Assembly: GCA_013398275.1 (NCBI GenBank)
Contig: VZSE01002352.1
Span: 299,075-363,074, forward strand
DNA from: Promerops cafer
Taxonomy: Eukaryota; Chordata; Aves; Passeriformes; Nectariniidae
Length of the DNA stretch: 64,000 bases
Direction of reading: 5' to 3'
Shown here: positions 48,601 to 60,970 of the stretch, piece by piece
How positions within the stretch are numbered: position 1 is the stretch's first letter
How the letters are laid out: every line of letters begins with the position of its first letter
Position numbers and translations under genes: made by a program
The notes under the pieces: model-generated
Databases searched by the model: none
What the model saw: only the letters and a program-made list of their open reading frames with translations
Told to the model about the DNA's origin: nothing

Positions 48601-51600
48601 CAGTTTATAAGGAACATGATTTTTGAAAATGTATTTAAGGGGCCAGCTGGATCTCTGTGCTGTCTGATATCTTTGCTCTGTGCTAAAATACAAATGAGCT
48701 GATAGAAATGAAGTGGGAGGTGATTTGTGTGCACACTTGATGCATGGAGAGTACTGGCATTATCATACGAAAGCAAGGAGAGAACTTCAATTTATGAACA
48801 AGATAATATCTAGTCTTTACAAAGTGTCTGGTTTTAGAAGTTAATGAATGGCACTGGCATTTTCCTTCTAGCCAGTCTAATAAATCGTAAGATTTAACTC
48901 TCAAATGAGATTGCATGTAAACCCTTAAAAATAGCAGTTGGCTTTACATCTTGTCAGGCAGATGTACTGGAGATACACATCTCAAATGATCCTGCTTTTC
49001 AATGTTGGCAGAATTGTACGGCTGAAGAATATCAGGTTTTAATCATTCAGACATGTGGATAACTTGTTGTCTTAGGTTATCATGGGCTGCTTTTGTTTCA
49101 TGCATTTTGAACAGGTCTTGCGATCTGCTTTTCTGGGAACTCCCCTCTTTCAGCACTCTTGGTAAACAGCCTGTGCAGCAGTGGCTTAAAGCAGATAGAC
49201 ATGAGCACTTTGTCGTGTGAAGCCTTTCTGTCTGGTGAAGCCTTTCTGTCTGCTGTCTTGGCCCTGCACACGAGGTAAACCACACTGGAGCTCATCTGAC
49301 CTTTGTGTTCCTAGTGGACACTCGCAGATGTCCGGGAGCTGTTCCATGAGCTGGCTGAACATCCCGTTTTACAGAGGGCTCCTGAGGTGCACAGCTGAGG
49401 GGAGCAGCAGCTGGCACATCTAGGAACACACAGGCAAGGGTTCTTGATTGCTCTAGGATTGAAGGAGAAGAGAAGAGGTGTCTGTCACAAATCTCTCTGG
49501 AGTTCACTGTTTCAGATGAGGTGAATTGTGCCTGAGAAGCATTTCTTCACTAGCTGTGAAGGCAGGTCCCCACAGCTAACTGAAACTGGAGACAGAAGAG
49601 ATGGTCAGGTATAAATCTTGCCCATAAGTATTTGTAAATTCTTTTAAAGAGGCTTTAAGTAACTAATGGCCTAGTACAAACTTATCATTGGCTATTCATG
49701 TGTCTACAAGTATTCCTGCTAATTTTAGTTCATCTTAGATTCAGGGGGATTTTCCACTTCAGCTGCTATTCACCATTGCAAAAAACAATTAGTTTACAGT
49801 ATTACATTAGAAGATGCTAAGAAGGGAATGTAGGCTCTCTTTAATGTTATTTCCAACTGATGGGTCTGAAAGACCAAACAACAAGTTTGATTGATTGTTT
49901 TTTTAAAGAGAATAGCAAACAAATGAAAAAAACCCACTGTTGAAGATAAGCGGGCTAATGATTACTGATTTGTTTTTTGCTAAGGAAACATTAGTGAAGG
50001 GATGTGTAATAATCTTAGTGTTCAGGAACATTCTTTTTGAATTGGACTTGTTGATTACTATTATAACCTCCAAATAAGGCAACTCTTCTAGCCAGTTTTA
50101 TATAAACATGAGCAAACATTTCACTTTAGTTCTGTGTCTTTATAATGAAGAAGAGTTACACACAGTTCTCAGTGAATCAGTTGCAAAGGCAGAAATAAAG
50201 TCTGTAAGTTTCTTACCCTCAAAAAAGCCAGAAAGCAAAAAACTTTAATATGATGGAGACTCATTTACTTTCAAGTACAAATGCCTTAAAATGGGGTAGA
50301 ATTTGTTGAGATGTGATTGCTCACCTAGTTATCTGGTAAATATTCTTCCTCCTCTCAGCTACTTTACAGTTACGAATAAATAGAAGTTACAAAAATGTGC
50401 ATTAAACTGCCTGATTGCTAGTCATGCATTTACAAAATCACTTTGTAGAAGAGGATTAGGAGTTATGTTGACTGCCTGCCTTGCATAGCCTATAAATTTA
50501 AAGTCAGGGTTTGGGTTGAGGCTTTTTTTGCCTAAGCACTAGGCATTTATGTAGGAAGTCCTGTTCTTCAAGTCAATATACAAAGATATTGTTGAGTGAA
50601 GTGATACATTCATATTTCATGTAGGACACATGAGTTACTAGAATCAGAAACAAATAATGGATTGTAAGCACTTACACTGTTTTATGATTTGTCTGGAGGT
50701 TTGGCATCAGCCTGGGAATCATGTGCACTTGAGGAATGATCTCTGGCATAACCTTGTTTCCTAATAGCATCTGTGCTGTCTTAAGTTTGTTAAATATGGT
50801 CTTCTAGATATTAGTGAATTTTGTGGGATTTTTTTCTTCCCCTGCAGATTACACTTTTCTTCTCTGGGTGGTTGTTGGGTGGGTTTTTTTGTTGCTTTTT
50901 GAGGGGGTTTTTTCCTTCTCTGAAAAAATAAATATGAACCTTAGGGCATACTTAGACATAGTCTGCAATCCTGTTCTTGGAAAGTAAGACCAGGAGCAAA
51001 TGTACACATACCTGCAAATGGGGGAGTGGGGGCGGGGGGAAGTAGATGGTTTTATGATTGCAGACTTGAAGAACCAGACAGAAAGTAAGATTGAGGTTGA
51101 TATTGGCAAACAGAAATGTGGAGATGGAACTGAAACCCTGTGAAATTCCCCAGAACTCACAATAGCTGTTTATCAAAATTACAGTATTGCTTCTTGTTTT
51201 GTACAGAAATCTTGCCATGCTTTATTCATCTCTTGGTATATAGTGTTGAATAAAGCAATCAGACTGAATCATCTTTATATATCACTTGGTCCATGCCAGC
51301 TCACCAGATTGTAGCTTTTTCTGCAGTTGTGATGAAGGGAAAAATATGAAGTAGTCTGAGTGCAGTATGAAGTCTTCCCAAAAAGAAATGGACATCTTTT
51401 CTGCCTCATAAAGCTGATGGTATTGCCCACAACAGAAGGATTTGTTCCAAAGAACCATACCCTTACTTGCTGTAATTCTGGTATGTGGTTGCTAGTTTGT
51501 GCTGGCACAGCAGCTGCTATCCCTGCTCAGCTCTTCCAGAAGGTTATGGCTAATGTTCTCTGCATAGGAAAGGACTAATTGTCACCTTAGGACAAAAGAG

Positions 51601-54600
51601 AGATTGATGGTTGTTTTAGTTTTGTGTGTGATTGTTACAGTAAAAATCCAGGCCAGTTATGTGAATGCTGAAGCAGGTCTGTTAGCAGTTCTCTGCACAA
51701 CTGGTTTGGATTTGCACATTTTCAGTTCCTTACTTTAGTAAGATTCCTTAGATAGGACCCCTTTGTGGGTTTTGTGGTGGAATAAGAGAAGGGGTGGGAT
51801 GTAAATTCTGATCTTGTGTGCTGGAAGTGTTAGGCAGTAACCGGCCCTGTGCTCAGGAAGAGGGACGTTGTGGCCGGTGTGTGGCATATAAATAGCAAAG
51901 CTTAAACTCTTGAAGTAGCATGGCTTTTTTCTTCTGTAATTATTGCTCATTTCAGGCCCTCTGTTACTGAGTTCACAGATCTCTTTGAGCAGCATGCTTC
52001 TAGAATGGAGAAGTTAGCAATGTTCAGAACTCTTAAAAGATAAATTCATCAGAAGGAAAGACATGAATAACCTTGAGCTTAAGACTTGGACATAATTCAG
52101 TTGGGGCTTCATGAAGTCATGCTGCACTTGTTCTTTCTTTGTGTAACAATTTGTGTGTTGGCTATTTTGTGTGGTCTCATGCTCCTCTCCTGCTGGACAA
52201 GTAACATTTATTCTCATTGAAATAATGAAGCAGCCTCAAAGGAATTTCTTTTTTTAAGTGATACCATCAGTATTGTCATTTGTTGTGCGAGTGTGTTTGT
52301 CAGGTGGGTTCCTGAGCATTATTGTATGGAAAATTGTGCAAAATGTGTTTTTCAGCCCACTGATTATTTTCTGTAAGTAAAAGAAAGCACTATGAGCAGC
52401 AGCTAAGTAGAATGTTGAAGTATCACTTGGGTAAAGCAAATAACATTGAACAAATCACTCTGGTTTTCTAGGTCTTGTAGCGTTGTGAATATATTTGCCT
52501 TATAATTTCACTTGACAGTGTTTGCTTTCCCTTGATGGCTTAAAGACCTAAGGTTTCCATCATGCTACTTGAGTTAAGCAGGCTTGCTCTATTTAAATTG
52601 TGCTGATAAGTCATGAAAACAAACTACTTGTCTTTCTTGTTTTCAGTATAAATGTTTGTTGGGATTTTTTAAGTCTCTGTAAAGATAGAGAGGTAAAATA
52701 GCATTGCAAGAAGGCAGCAGATTATGCAGACCTTAAGAAAAGTTTGTGAATATCTGTTTGCTGAAAGAGGTTGAAAAGTATTTTGAAGTGTGGAGTGAGA
52801 ATCTTTACTGCCCACTGAAAGGGGGCACAGAGTGTACTTTACTCCAGAACTTCCTTCTTAAAAGGTGCCTCTGGTTAGTATGTGAGTTTTGTTTCTTCTA
52901 ATGGTTATGTCATGAACAGAAGGAACATCTGTTTTCATGACATTACTTTTTTCCCCTGCTGCTAAGAACAAAATAAATTCCACTGCTGTTTTCTTTTGTT
53001 TTCCAGTTTTTTAGACATTTTGCCCCATAAATTTTGTGCAGTCTCAGAAACTCAGCCAGAAAATAATGCACTTAAGTTTCAGTGCTGCCAAAGAGTGGAA
53101 AATCAACAATTTATAACGGCTACTCTTGATGTTTCAACTCCCCAACTTCAAACAGCAGTTACCAGCAAGTGAAATAATCAAAATGAAATGCTTGGATTTG
53201 TTTTCACAGTTTCATGTTAAAAATTCTGCCTTTTCAGATTAGTTTTGAGAGTAGTGTGGAATTTTGTGGCATTCATTAACTTAAAAAAACCCATTGTATC
53301 ATTTTTTAATCGTTTGGGATGGGGAGATTACACTTTACCACAAGAATTTAAGAGGGTAAGTCAGATAGAACTGAGATTTGTTGTAACATGTAGATTACTT
53401 CTAATAATCTGTAAATGTCTCTGTTACCAGTTTTTGTTACCTGTTGAATTTCATGATTTTTCTTTTATTTTAGTCACTTTTAATGGCTAAAAGATAGGAT
53501 GGCTGCTGGTTGGTTCATGTTGCCTAGATTCAGAGATCCAGTTACATTGTTTGTTGGTTTAAATACTTCAGCATTAAGCACTTTCAACCTCTGGTTCACC
53601 GGTGTACTGTTGTTATTTGCAGTGACAGACTTGTTAGACAGAATTGGTTTGCACTGTATTGGGAACTTCCCAAGTAATATATGGGGTACTGAGATAAATG
53701 ACAAAGTGTTCATTACTCTGGACTTGGATTCTGCATCTACTGTGTACGTGAATCTGAAGGAAAATAAATATCCACTGAAGCTGCAGAAAGTCATTTTGTA
53801 CTGGGGCACTATTAACTTTCTGGAATAGTCATTTCTCATACCATCTGTGTTCACTCACCAACTGCAGATCTTCACAGATTGTGTTCCTTTTTAACCTGTC
53901 AATCACTAGCAGTTACTTAGAGGTTTAAGTTACCTGCTGTAGCTATTTGAACAGTCTTTGAAGGAGGATGAGCAAAGAGGAGAATAAACATCCATCTTGT
54001 GTGATGTCATGGTTTAACCCCAGTGGGATGGGGAGAGAATTTCAGCTTGTGGGTTGAGACAAAGACAGTTTCAAAGGGAGAGCAAAAGCTGCCCATACAA
54101 GCAAAGCAAAATAAGGAATTCATTCACTGCTTCCCATGGCTGGGCAGGTGTTCAGCCATCCCCAGGAGAGCATGGCTCTGTCATGCATAACAGTGACTTG
54201 GGATGACAAACGCCATCACTCCAAACATTCCTCCCTTCCACCTTCTTCCCCCAGCTTTACACCCTGAGCATGATGCCATATGGTGTGGAATATCCCCTGG
54301 CTCAGTTGGGATCAGCTGTTCCAGCTGTGTCCTTTCCCAGCTCCTTGCATGCCCCCAGCCCACTCGCTGTCGGGGTGGTGAGAGAGGCAGAAAGGGCCTT
54401 GACTGTGTGTAGGCCCTGCTCAGTGATAATGAAAACACTGCAGCACAAATCCAAAACACAGCCCCATATTGCACTGTGATAAAAATTAACTCTGTCCCAG
54501 CCAAAACCAGCACACCTCAAATGAATTTCAGGACAGTTTAGTGTTGGCAAGCGTTGACAGTATTCGAGCTTGCTTCCCTAGCTAGGCTGCAGGCTGGTAC

Positions 54601-57600
54601 CAGTGCAAAATAATAAACTGTGACTGAAATCTGAGTTACGTTTGACCACTTGAATGAGACAAGCCTGCACCCTGCAGTATTTGAGCAGATGGCTCATAAC
54701 ATTATGCACAGAAGATGAGTGCTGTCAGAATGCTCTTCAGGATCGTTCTATAGAATTTGCTGATACACAGTTGGGTAAATTTTACTTCTGCAGCTTATAC
54801 ACTTGTGTGTAGGGGTGATGCAGCATCTGTGGGGTTGTCAGTTTGCTTCATCTCTGTCACCGTGCAAGAGGCACACGCTGAAGTCCTGCTCTAGAGATTA
54901 TGGTGTGCAAAACACTTTGCGTGACAAGGACTCAAGCCTGAGGGAAACTTCACAAATTTTGGACTGTGAGGTACCCTTGTTTGCTTCAGTGATAAGACTG
55001 TTAGCAGGAAAGCATCACTAAAGTTTTTGTTTTCTTGGTTGCTTGTGAGTAAAGATTTTAAAAAATTAGCAGTAAGTGAACTTCTTTCTGTTGTGTCTTT
55101 ACAGGAGTACCAAAGTCAGATCTTCTACATACAAGATCTTTAAGGGGGCACAGAGACTGCTTCGAAAAATTCCACTTAATAGCAAATCAAGACTGTCCAC
55201 GATCAAAGCTTTCTAAAAGTCCTTATGCAGAAGTCAAAAATATCTTGAGCAAAAAAATTAACTGGATCATACAATACGCACAAAACAAGGATTTAGACTC
55301 TGATTCTGAAAGCTCAAAACCATCCCAACACCAGCTTTTTAGCTTCAGACATCAGACTGATAGGAAATTACTCCCACAGTTTGACTCCCCAGTACCTAGA
55401 TACTCTGCAAAATGGATAGATGGGAAATCTGGAGGCATCTCAAGCTGCTCACAGACTCTGCTGGAACCAAGAGAATCCACTGATTTCAGACTCGGTGCTA
55501 CCTTCTGCTGCAGCAGCGTTTTGTGGTCCAACCGCGGCCAGGTCCAGAAAGCTGAGAAAGCTGAAGGTGGTTCACTTGCCAGTGTTCATAGGAGACATCC
55601 TCAGCACAGCAGGGAGGAACGTGAGTATACACCCATTTTCACACAGCCTGGCAAGCAAGGGCATTCTTTCAAATACCTACTGACCACTTCATGTCTCCAC
55701 AGGCCATTAATTCTCATCCTGAAGTCCAGCATGTAAAATCTGTAGGGAAAAAAGAGCTACCTGGCTGAGCAAATAGGGTGGTTTAGCTGGTGGTTTTTGT
55801 TTAGTTTTTTTTTTTATTTTACTCTTAGCTGTAGCCCAGTGTGATACAGGACATGTCTAATTTATGCAAAAAAAATCATTTCAGTATGTCATTCCTGGGA
55901 GTTGCACTGCCCTGCCTATGGAGGTGGAGGTTACTCAGCTTCTGCAAATCCCTCTCTTACTGAACTTGTACAGTGCCCTGAATTACATTTCACAGAGACC
56001 TGCCCTAAACAACAGGGGAAACTAGAGGTCATGTAGCAGAGCAGACTTGTGAAATGATCTTAATAGTAGCAGACTTTCCTTGTGCATTTTACTGGATTTG
56101 TTTTTTCCTTGTGTTTGTTGAGCATAAGAAACTGGGAAGGCCCTTCTGCCAGCACATCCTCTTCAAGGCTGTAGCAGAAGACCTGAGCTATCTTTTGATG
56201 ACTGGTGATAGTGAAAATAACAGAAAATTAGTTTCTCTGTTGTTTAAGAAGATGACGAGAAGAAATCTTTAGAAAAAGCTAAGATATTTTAGTGTCTCTG
56301 GAATCAGGCTGCATGAAATGTGTTAGGAATAGATTTCTAGAGGTATGTGCTGTTACCATCCTGCTTTTTAGGCAGTACTTGGTCCTGAACTGGTGTATGT
56401 CCACTCCTACTTTTGTAGATGAGGAAAGTAATTGGAGAGGGTTTCTGAACTTCAAAAGACCTGAGAAGGAAAACAAGAGCACTGTTAACATATTCTAGGG
56501 AAAAACTGGTGATGAAAAACAAGGTTATAACAGAATCAGAATTGCAGGAGAGTCAGAGAAAGAGGTACAGTAAAAAGTTGGAATTGGCTTCTTTAGACTT
56601 CCATTTCTTTTAACAAACTGACAACTCTGCCCTTGCGAAGCTGAGTCATTTGTCATTCTTTATGAAAGGATTTTACTTAACTGCTGCTTGATGTGTCATG
56701 TTGCATTTGTAGTGAATTAGTAGCCTTAAAGCCATAAATCAAAACAGATACACTGGGCTGTTTGACCACCTGTCTGCTGGAGTCATAAATTGGGATTACA
56801 TAAATCAGGACAGCATATAACAGAGGAATTATGGAAGCTTGACCTGGTTTATAGTGTTGTCTAACTGAAGTTAGGGACTTGGAATTTATCTCTAATCTTT
56901 GATTTTGGGACGGGAACATAAATCTGCATTGAGCACAATAACAGGTTTTTTCTTCTGACTACATAATGCAGCTTTGAAGCATTTTTGCTTGTATTTTGCA
57001 GTATTTACCTTTAAAAGACATTAATTTGGAGACTCTATGATTAAGTTTGTATGTTAGATGAAAACTTAGACTGCCAGAATTAGGTACCTTCTTAATGCAA
57101 TACTTTGACTCTTAACAACATAGCTGTCTACTGAAAAAAAGTATTAATGGAACTGTAAATAGCTTGGCCAGTATTTCTTCAGAGTTTACCTCAGCTGTGG
57201 ATAGAATAATACTTTACCATTTAAATTCAGTGCTCTGTTCCTTCTCCCTTTCCCTTCTGTATCAGAATAATGTGCCATGAAACAGTCCTGTCCCAAAACA
57301 CTCACATGAAACATGTGAACCAGTCTGTCTGCCAGATGACAAAATGTTAATGAAAATACTGAAGAATGGGGAAGCAACATCCTACCACTGGGTATAAAAG
57401 GGGGAAAAAATCTTGACATTTTTAGCTGTTAATTACTATATTAAATTTAGTCAGGGTTTTTTCATGGTGCTTAAAGTATGGTAAGGTGTGAGAAGAGACT
57501 TTTCAGGTTTACTGATAGCTGAAGGTAGGAAGGAGCATCATTTTACCTGACCACTGGAGGAGAAAGGTGAATCTATTTTATTCTTAACTGGGATTATGTC

Positions 57601-60092
57601 TCGAGTACCAAGTCTTAGCTATTGCCAGCTTCTTGGTTTGGCAGTACTGTCAGCAATTTAACATCCCACAACTGCCAGCTGTGAGAAAGTTTGAAAGGGA
57701 AGGCTTAGGATAATCAAATAATCCAGTGGGTAGCTAAAACCCATCTATTTCAGAACTCTGGACTGTAAATTTGCCATCTAGAAACCTTTTGCACAGAGAA
57801 ATCTGTGGAAAAAAGCTGCAGCATCATTTTTCTCTCAAGTACGCAGTGAGAGCTTTGCTAAGCTGCAGCAGAAACAGCTTTGCTGAAGTTTAAAAACAGT
57901 ATTTTAGAATTGCAGGGTCTTAAAGCTTGTGCCAGTGCCCAGTACCCGCTGTGGCGTTCAGATTGTCTCTTTTCACCGTGGTGACAAGGGCATCTCAGCA
58001 GCAGCCATGGCACCATGTGTGTCCACTGCAGGGTTGAGGGAATCCTAGGAAGCAGGCCAGTGCTTCCCTGCTGTTGATCAAGGGCAACGATGAACACTTT
58101 CACAGGTCCCACCTCTGAGGCTTAATGTGTATTTTCTGTGAGGATGATCAATGCACACAACCTGACATACAGGAGGGCTTTTGAATGATACAGAGGAGCT
58201 TATAGTTCTCACCAGGAGCACAGAAGGAAGCCTATTTTTATATGCTGGTCTTCATATCAAGCCAGGATTGTCCCTCATCATTTGTCACTGAAATACTCAG
58301 TGGAACCTGTGTAAATTATTCCTGTATGCATAAAGCACAAACCTTGATAACCAAAACAGGGAGCCACATGCTGAAAATTCTGTCAGGAAACTGCTTCTTG
58401 CAGGCTGGGAAACATAGCAGGACTTACCTCAGAATTGTCCCCTTTTAACTGCCCATAATTGAACAGATGTGCTTTCATGGGTTACACTAGGGAAATCATG
58501 TTTTGCAGTCAGAGGGTATAGATTTAAATGTACCAAGCATTTCTGATTCTGGACGCTGCTGTTTTCAGGGCTTGATTTTCCACCTTTTGACATTGAAGAG
58601 AGGGTTTTCTAATGGAGTAAATCCTTGTCTGTGTCAACATTAAAAAGAGAATTTTCAAACTTTCCTCAAATGAGTGATAAATACTGTTATTTCTGACTTA
58701 CTGCCATGCATCTGTTGATTATTAGGATGCAAACAGGAGAAATCTTGAGAAAATAGGAGTCTGTTTAAGGATGCTTATGTGACTTTGGTAGTAATAATAA
58801 CAGATTTTATTGTTGCAGTGACTACAATGACTCTAGGAGAGTTAAAGCAACTTAATGAAAAACTGCTCAAGCAAATCCAGGGTGAGAATTTTTCAATACT
58901 CTTTGTTTTGGGTTTGTGGTGCTTTGTCATAAAAAAAGTCCTGGTTTGAAAAAAGAAATTTTGATTGCCTTTCTGTCTGTTAAATTTTTAACTGAAGTCT
59001 CTTGTTTTGTGTAGAAATGTGTGATATAGAGAGATTACTAGGTGCTTTCATTATGTAGTCTGCTTTGGTGCTGCAAATTGGCACAGTATTCTCTTTAACA
59101 ATTTGACTAGAACCATAGAATTGTTAAGGTTGAAAATGACCCTTAAGATCATCAAGTGCAACCATTAACCCAGCACTGCTGAGTCCCCCACAAAACCACG
59201 TGGTTCCTAAATGCCACATCTCCATGTCTGTTAAATCCCTGCAGGGATGGCGACTCCACCACTTGCCTGGGCAGCCTGTTTCAGTGCATGACAACCCTTT
59301 CCATGAGGAAATGTTTCCTAAGATCCAGTCTAACTTCGCCTGGTGCAAACTAAGGCCATTTCCTCTCATCCTGTCACTTGTTACCTGAGAGAAGAGCCCA
59401 ATCCCACCTGGCTCCACCCTCCTGTCAGGCAATTGTAGAGAATGATAAGGTCCCCCCTGAGCCTCCATTTCTCCAGGCTGAGCCCTGGCAGCTGCTCCTC
59501 ATCAGGCTTGTGCTCCAGACCCTTCCCCACCTGTTGTCCTTCTCCGGACGCGCCTCGGCACCTCCATGTCCTTGCTGTGAGGGGCCCAAAACTGAATGCA
59601 GGATTTGAGGTGTGGCCTCACCAGTGCCCAGCACAGGGGAATGATCCCTGCCCTGGTCCTGCTGCCACACCACTGCTGATCCAGGCCAGAGTCAGCTTTG
59701 TTTTGAGTTCTGAACTGATCCACCTTGTCTCAGGTTGTCTGTAACTAGGAACGAAGCGATGCTGTTCAGTTTGCAGTGCATACAAAGCTATGCTGGAAGC
59801 AGGAAAAGCAGAATTCCTGTGCTTGATCCCACTTAAATGTCTGTGCCTCTTCCCCAGTGTTGTTTGTCGCTGCTTCCTAAGCCTGTGTCAGTACAGGGAC
59901 CAAGTGCATTGACCCCGTGCTGTTGTTGCAGATGTGTTTGAGGAGCTGACACAGCAGGTCCAGGAGAAGGACTCCCTGGCCTCCGAGCTCAATGTGCGCC
60001 ACATCGCCATCGAGCAGCTGCTGAAGAACTGCTCCAAACTGCCCTGTCTGCAGATGGGAAGAGCAGGGATGAAATCCAACGTCCCCATATAA
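42503..60092 (+). CDS. C21orf91: EURL protein homologue, whole spliced gene
   Basis: Spliced coding region of four exons: 42503-42626, 55105-55620, 58819-58881 and 59932-60092. Joined, they give 864 nt, that is 287 residues and TAA, with no internal stop. I recognise it as EURL (early undifferentiated retina and lens), human C21orf91, usually about 297 residues. The family is known for expression in developing retina, lens and brain, and for a dosage-sensitive role in neural progenitor proliferation and neuron positioning; no enzymatic activity is established. Visible features are two CxxC pairs (C17/C20, C32/C35) with H57 and C60 nearby, which look metal-binding, and a helical, probably coiled-coil C-terminus (about 217-268). 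All borders are GT/AG and every junction is phase 1. The protein is about ten residues shorter than human because of a shorter linker encoded by the second coding exon. The assignment is from memory of the family, not a search. Confidence 0.95.
45000..45143 (+). mobile_element. Old, diverged CR1 3' end
   Basis: The stretch GCAGTTGGACTCAATGATCC followed by a TTTTCTGACCTAAAT-like ending matches the general CR1 3' pattern (GGTTGGACT.GATGATC...CCAACCTAAAT), but no clean octamer tail follows. The left limit is a guess. Confidence 0.55.
46933..47103 (+). mobile_element. CR1 LINE fragment, 3' end
   Basis: Last ~170 bp of a CR1: GATGCTCCATCCCTAGAAGTG, then GGGGGTTGGAATGAGATGAT (47034 region), TTTAAGGTCCCTCCCAACCC and a degenerate CTGTGTGACTGT tail. 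Sense to the EURL gene. Confidence 0.88.
54005..54514 (-). mobile_element. Solo LTR of avian ERV type, antisense in intron
   Basis: On the minus strand it starts TGTGCTGGTTTTGGCTGGGA and ends in GGGGTTAAACCATGACA, the termini of a solo LTR family common in bird genomes. A reverse-complemented 3' region similar to CTCAACCCACAAGCTGAAAT sits near the left end. There is no internal retroviral sequence. It lies about 590 bp upstream of the second coding exon of EURL and in opposite orientation. I found no clean target-site duplication. Confidence 0.85.
55105..55620 (+). CDS. C21orf91: EURL second coding exon (residues 42-213)
   Basis: Acceptor TGTCTTTACAG, donor GAAC|GTGAGT. It begins with the rest of the Gly42 codon and reads GVPKSDLLHTRSLRGHRDCF, the conserved continuation of the EURL family, including H57/C60. 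It then encodes a basic, then serine- and glutamine-rich region with the conserved SKKINWIIQYAQNKDLDSDS block (residues 90-109) and SAKWIDGKSGGIS. The part after LEPRESTDFRLGA is the variable linker; it is shorter than I remember for the human protein. The frame ends SREE with one base of Leu214. Confidence 0.95.
55621..58818 (+). other. C21orf91: EURL intron between coding exons 2 and 3
   Basis: GTGAGT donor and TTGTTGCAG acceptor. AT-rich, no clear transposon or exon. Frames are below 90 codons and unrecognised. Confidence 0.85.
58819..58881 (+). CDS. C21orf91: EURL third coding exon (residues 214-235)
   Basis: A 63-base exon too short for a frame-based gene call. Acceptor TTGTTGCAG, donor CAGG|GTGAGA. 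It encodes LTTMTLGELKQLNEKLLKQI, then Q, matching the MTLGE..QLN.KLL.QIQ segment of the family at the start of the C-terminal helix. It enters and leaves in phase 1, so skipping it would keep the frame and remove 21 residues. Confidence 0.93.
58882..59931 (+). other. C21orf91: EURL intron between coding exons 3 and 4
   Basis: About 1.05 kb, GTGAGA to TTGTTGCAG. More than half of it is the antisense CR1 at 59108-59745. Confidence 0.9.
59108..59745 (-). mobile_element. CR1 LINE fragment, antisense, in last intron
   Basis: The antisense 3' end (ACCATAGAATTGTTAAGGTTG) differs from the others in the window, suggesting another CR1 subfamily with a longer, more decayed 3' region. It continues through the antisense ORF2 end (GAAATGTTTCCTAAGATCCAG) and further, to about 59745. 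Its right edge lies about 190 bp from the last EURL acceptor. Confidence 0.9.
59932..60092 (+). CDS. C21orf91: EURL last coding exon (residues 235-287)
   Basis: Acceptor TTGTTGCAG. It completes Asp235 and reads VFEELTQQVQEKDSLASELN (236-255), then VRHIAIEQLLKNCSKLPCLQ, then a short tail ending in VPI and TAA. Heptad-like spacing of Leu/Val/Ile suggests a coiled coil, which is the most conserved part of the family beside the N-terminus. This exon is GC-richer than the AT-rich surroundings, as expected for coding sequence. Confidence 0.95.
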
Positions 60093-60970
60093 AGGGAGAC
60101 AACTTCCATCCCCCCTAGAGCAAACTGTCCCTAACAGCATTGATAACCATTAAGTACAGCTGCACCCATTATTTAGAAGCTTTTGAGAAAACTTGGGCAG
60201 CTTTCTCTTTGTATTCATAGTCCGCGGGAAGTCTTATTCCACTTTGGGTTTAACAAAAAGGGCAAATATTTTGGGTATTAAAGTCTGCTGTAATAAGGTT
60301 TATTCACATTTGGGGATTATTATTTTTTCCCATAACTACGCATGAGCCTTGAAATGAATTTTGTGTTTTGTTTATAATAAAATTGTTTCTAGAAAAGTGT
60401 GACCTGAAGCCTGTAAACCTGCCTCATTCATACAGAGGACGGAATAAAAATTTGACTTTTGATCAGGTCTGATCCTGTTACATCCAAGAGAGCTTTAAGG
60501 GGAGAACAGTATTAATGAAACTCATGTTTTCTTATTTATTATGAGCAATATTTTATTATTGAAATTTTATACTAAATAAATATCACTATTTTAGGTACTT
60601 TTCCAGATCTCTTTATAAAATGTCTGAGTTACTCTGTGTAACGTTTATGCCTTGTGTATGATTGTTTATCCTTTTTCAGGTCTGTATCTTTCATGATACA
60701 ATTTTTAAAAGTATTGTTTCCCAAAGAGATGAATTTCACATGTTGAAGAAAAAACTCAAGTGGTGTATCACTTATTTTTATCAGCTTTATAACTGAAGAA
60801 TTTGGTTCATGAGATGTTTAAAAAAAGCACAGCACTTGCTTTAAGTTAAAAAAAGAACCCATACTTTGGTTTTAATGCATAGAAGTTGAAGTTGTTTTAT
60901 ATGTGTGAAATTTTCAATGCTGAAAAACTACTTTGATGAAACTCAATAAATTTGTAATACTACACTGCCT
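60093..60970 (+). other. C21orf91: EURL 3' UTR
   Basis: AT-rich sequence after the stop with AATAAA at 60376, 60443, 60575 and 60945. The last is followed within 30 bases by a T/G-rich stretch. Alternative 3' ends are therefore likely; which is used cannot be told here. Confidence 0.7.
60945..60950 (+). terminator. C21orf91: Distal polyadenylation signal
   Basis: AATAAA followed by TTTGTAATAC and a T/G-rich stretch near 60967-60985. The best candidate for the distal end of the transcript. Confidence 0.5.

Larger units (their letters stand above)
42627..55104 (+). other. C21orf91: EURL intron between coding exons 1 and 2 (12.5 kb)
   Basis: GTAAGA donor and TTTACAG acceptor. Mostly AT-rich unique-looking DNA. 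It holds a weak old CR1 tail at 45.0 kb, a CR1 3' fragment at 46.9 kb, an A-run at about 47.86 kb and a solo LTR at 54.0 kb. The 109-codon + frame at 53499-53828 has no recognisable domain and I do not call it an exon. Confidence 0.9.

Noticed and set aside
51019..51040. G-rich run as a G-quadruplex
   Set aside because: Only three long G-tracts are present; a fourth tract would need splitting a run without a loop. Weak.
53499..53828. 109-codon frame inside the large EURL intron as an extra exon or nested gene
   Set aside because: No similarity I recognise, and coding exons 1 and 2 join in phase without it.
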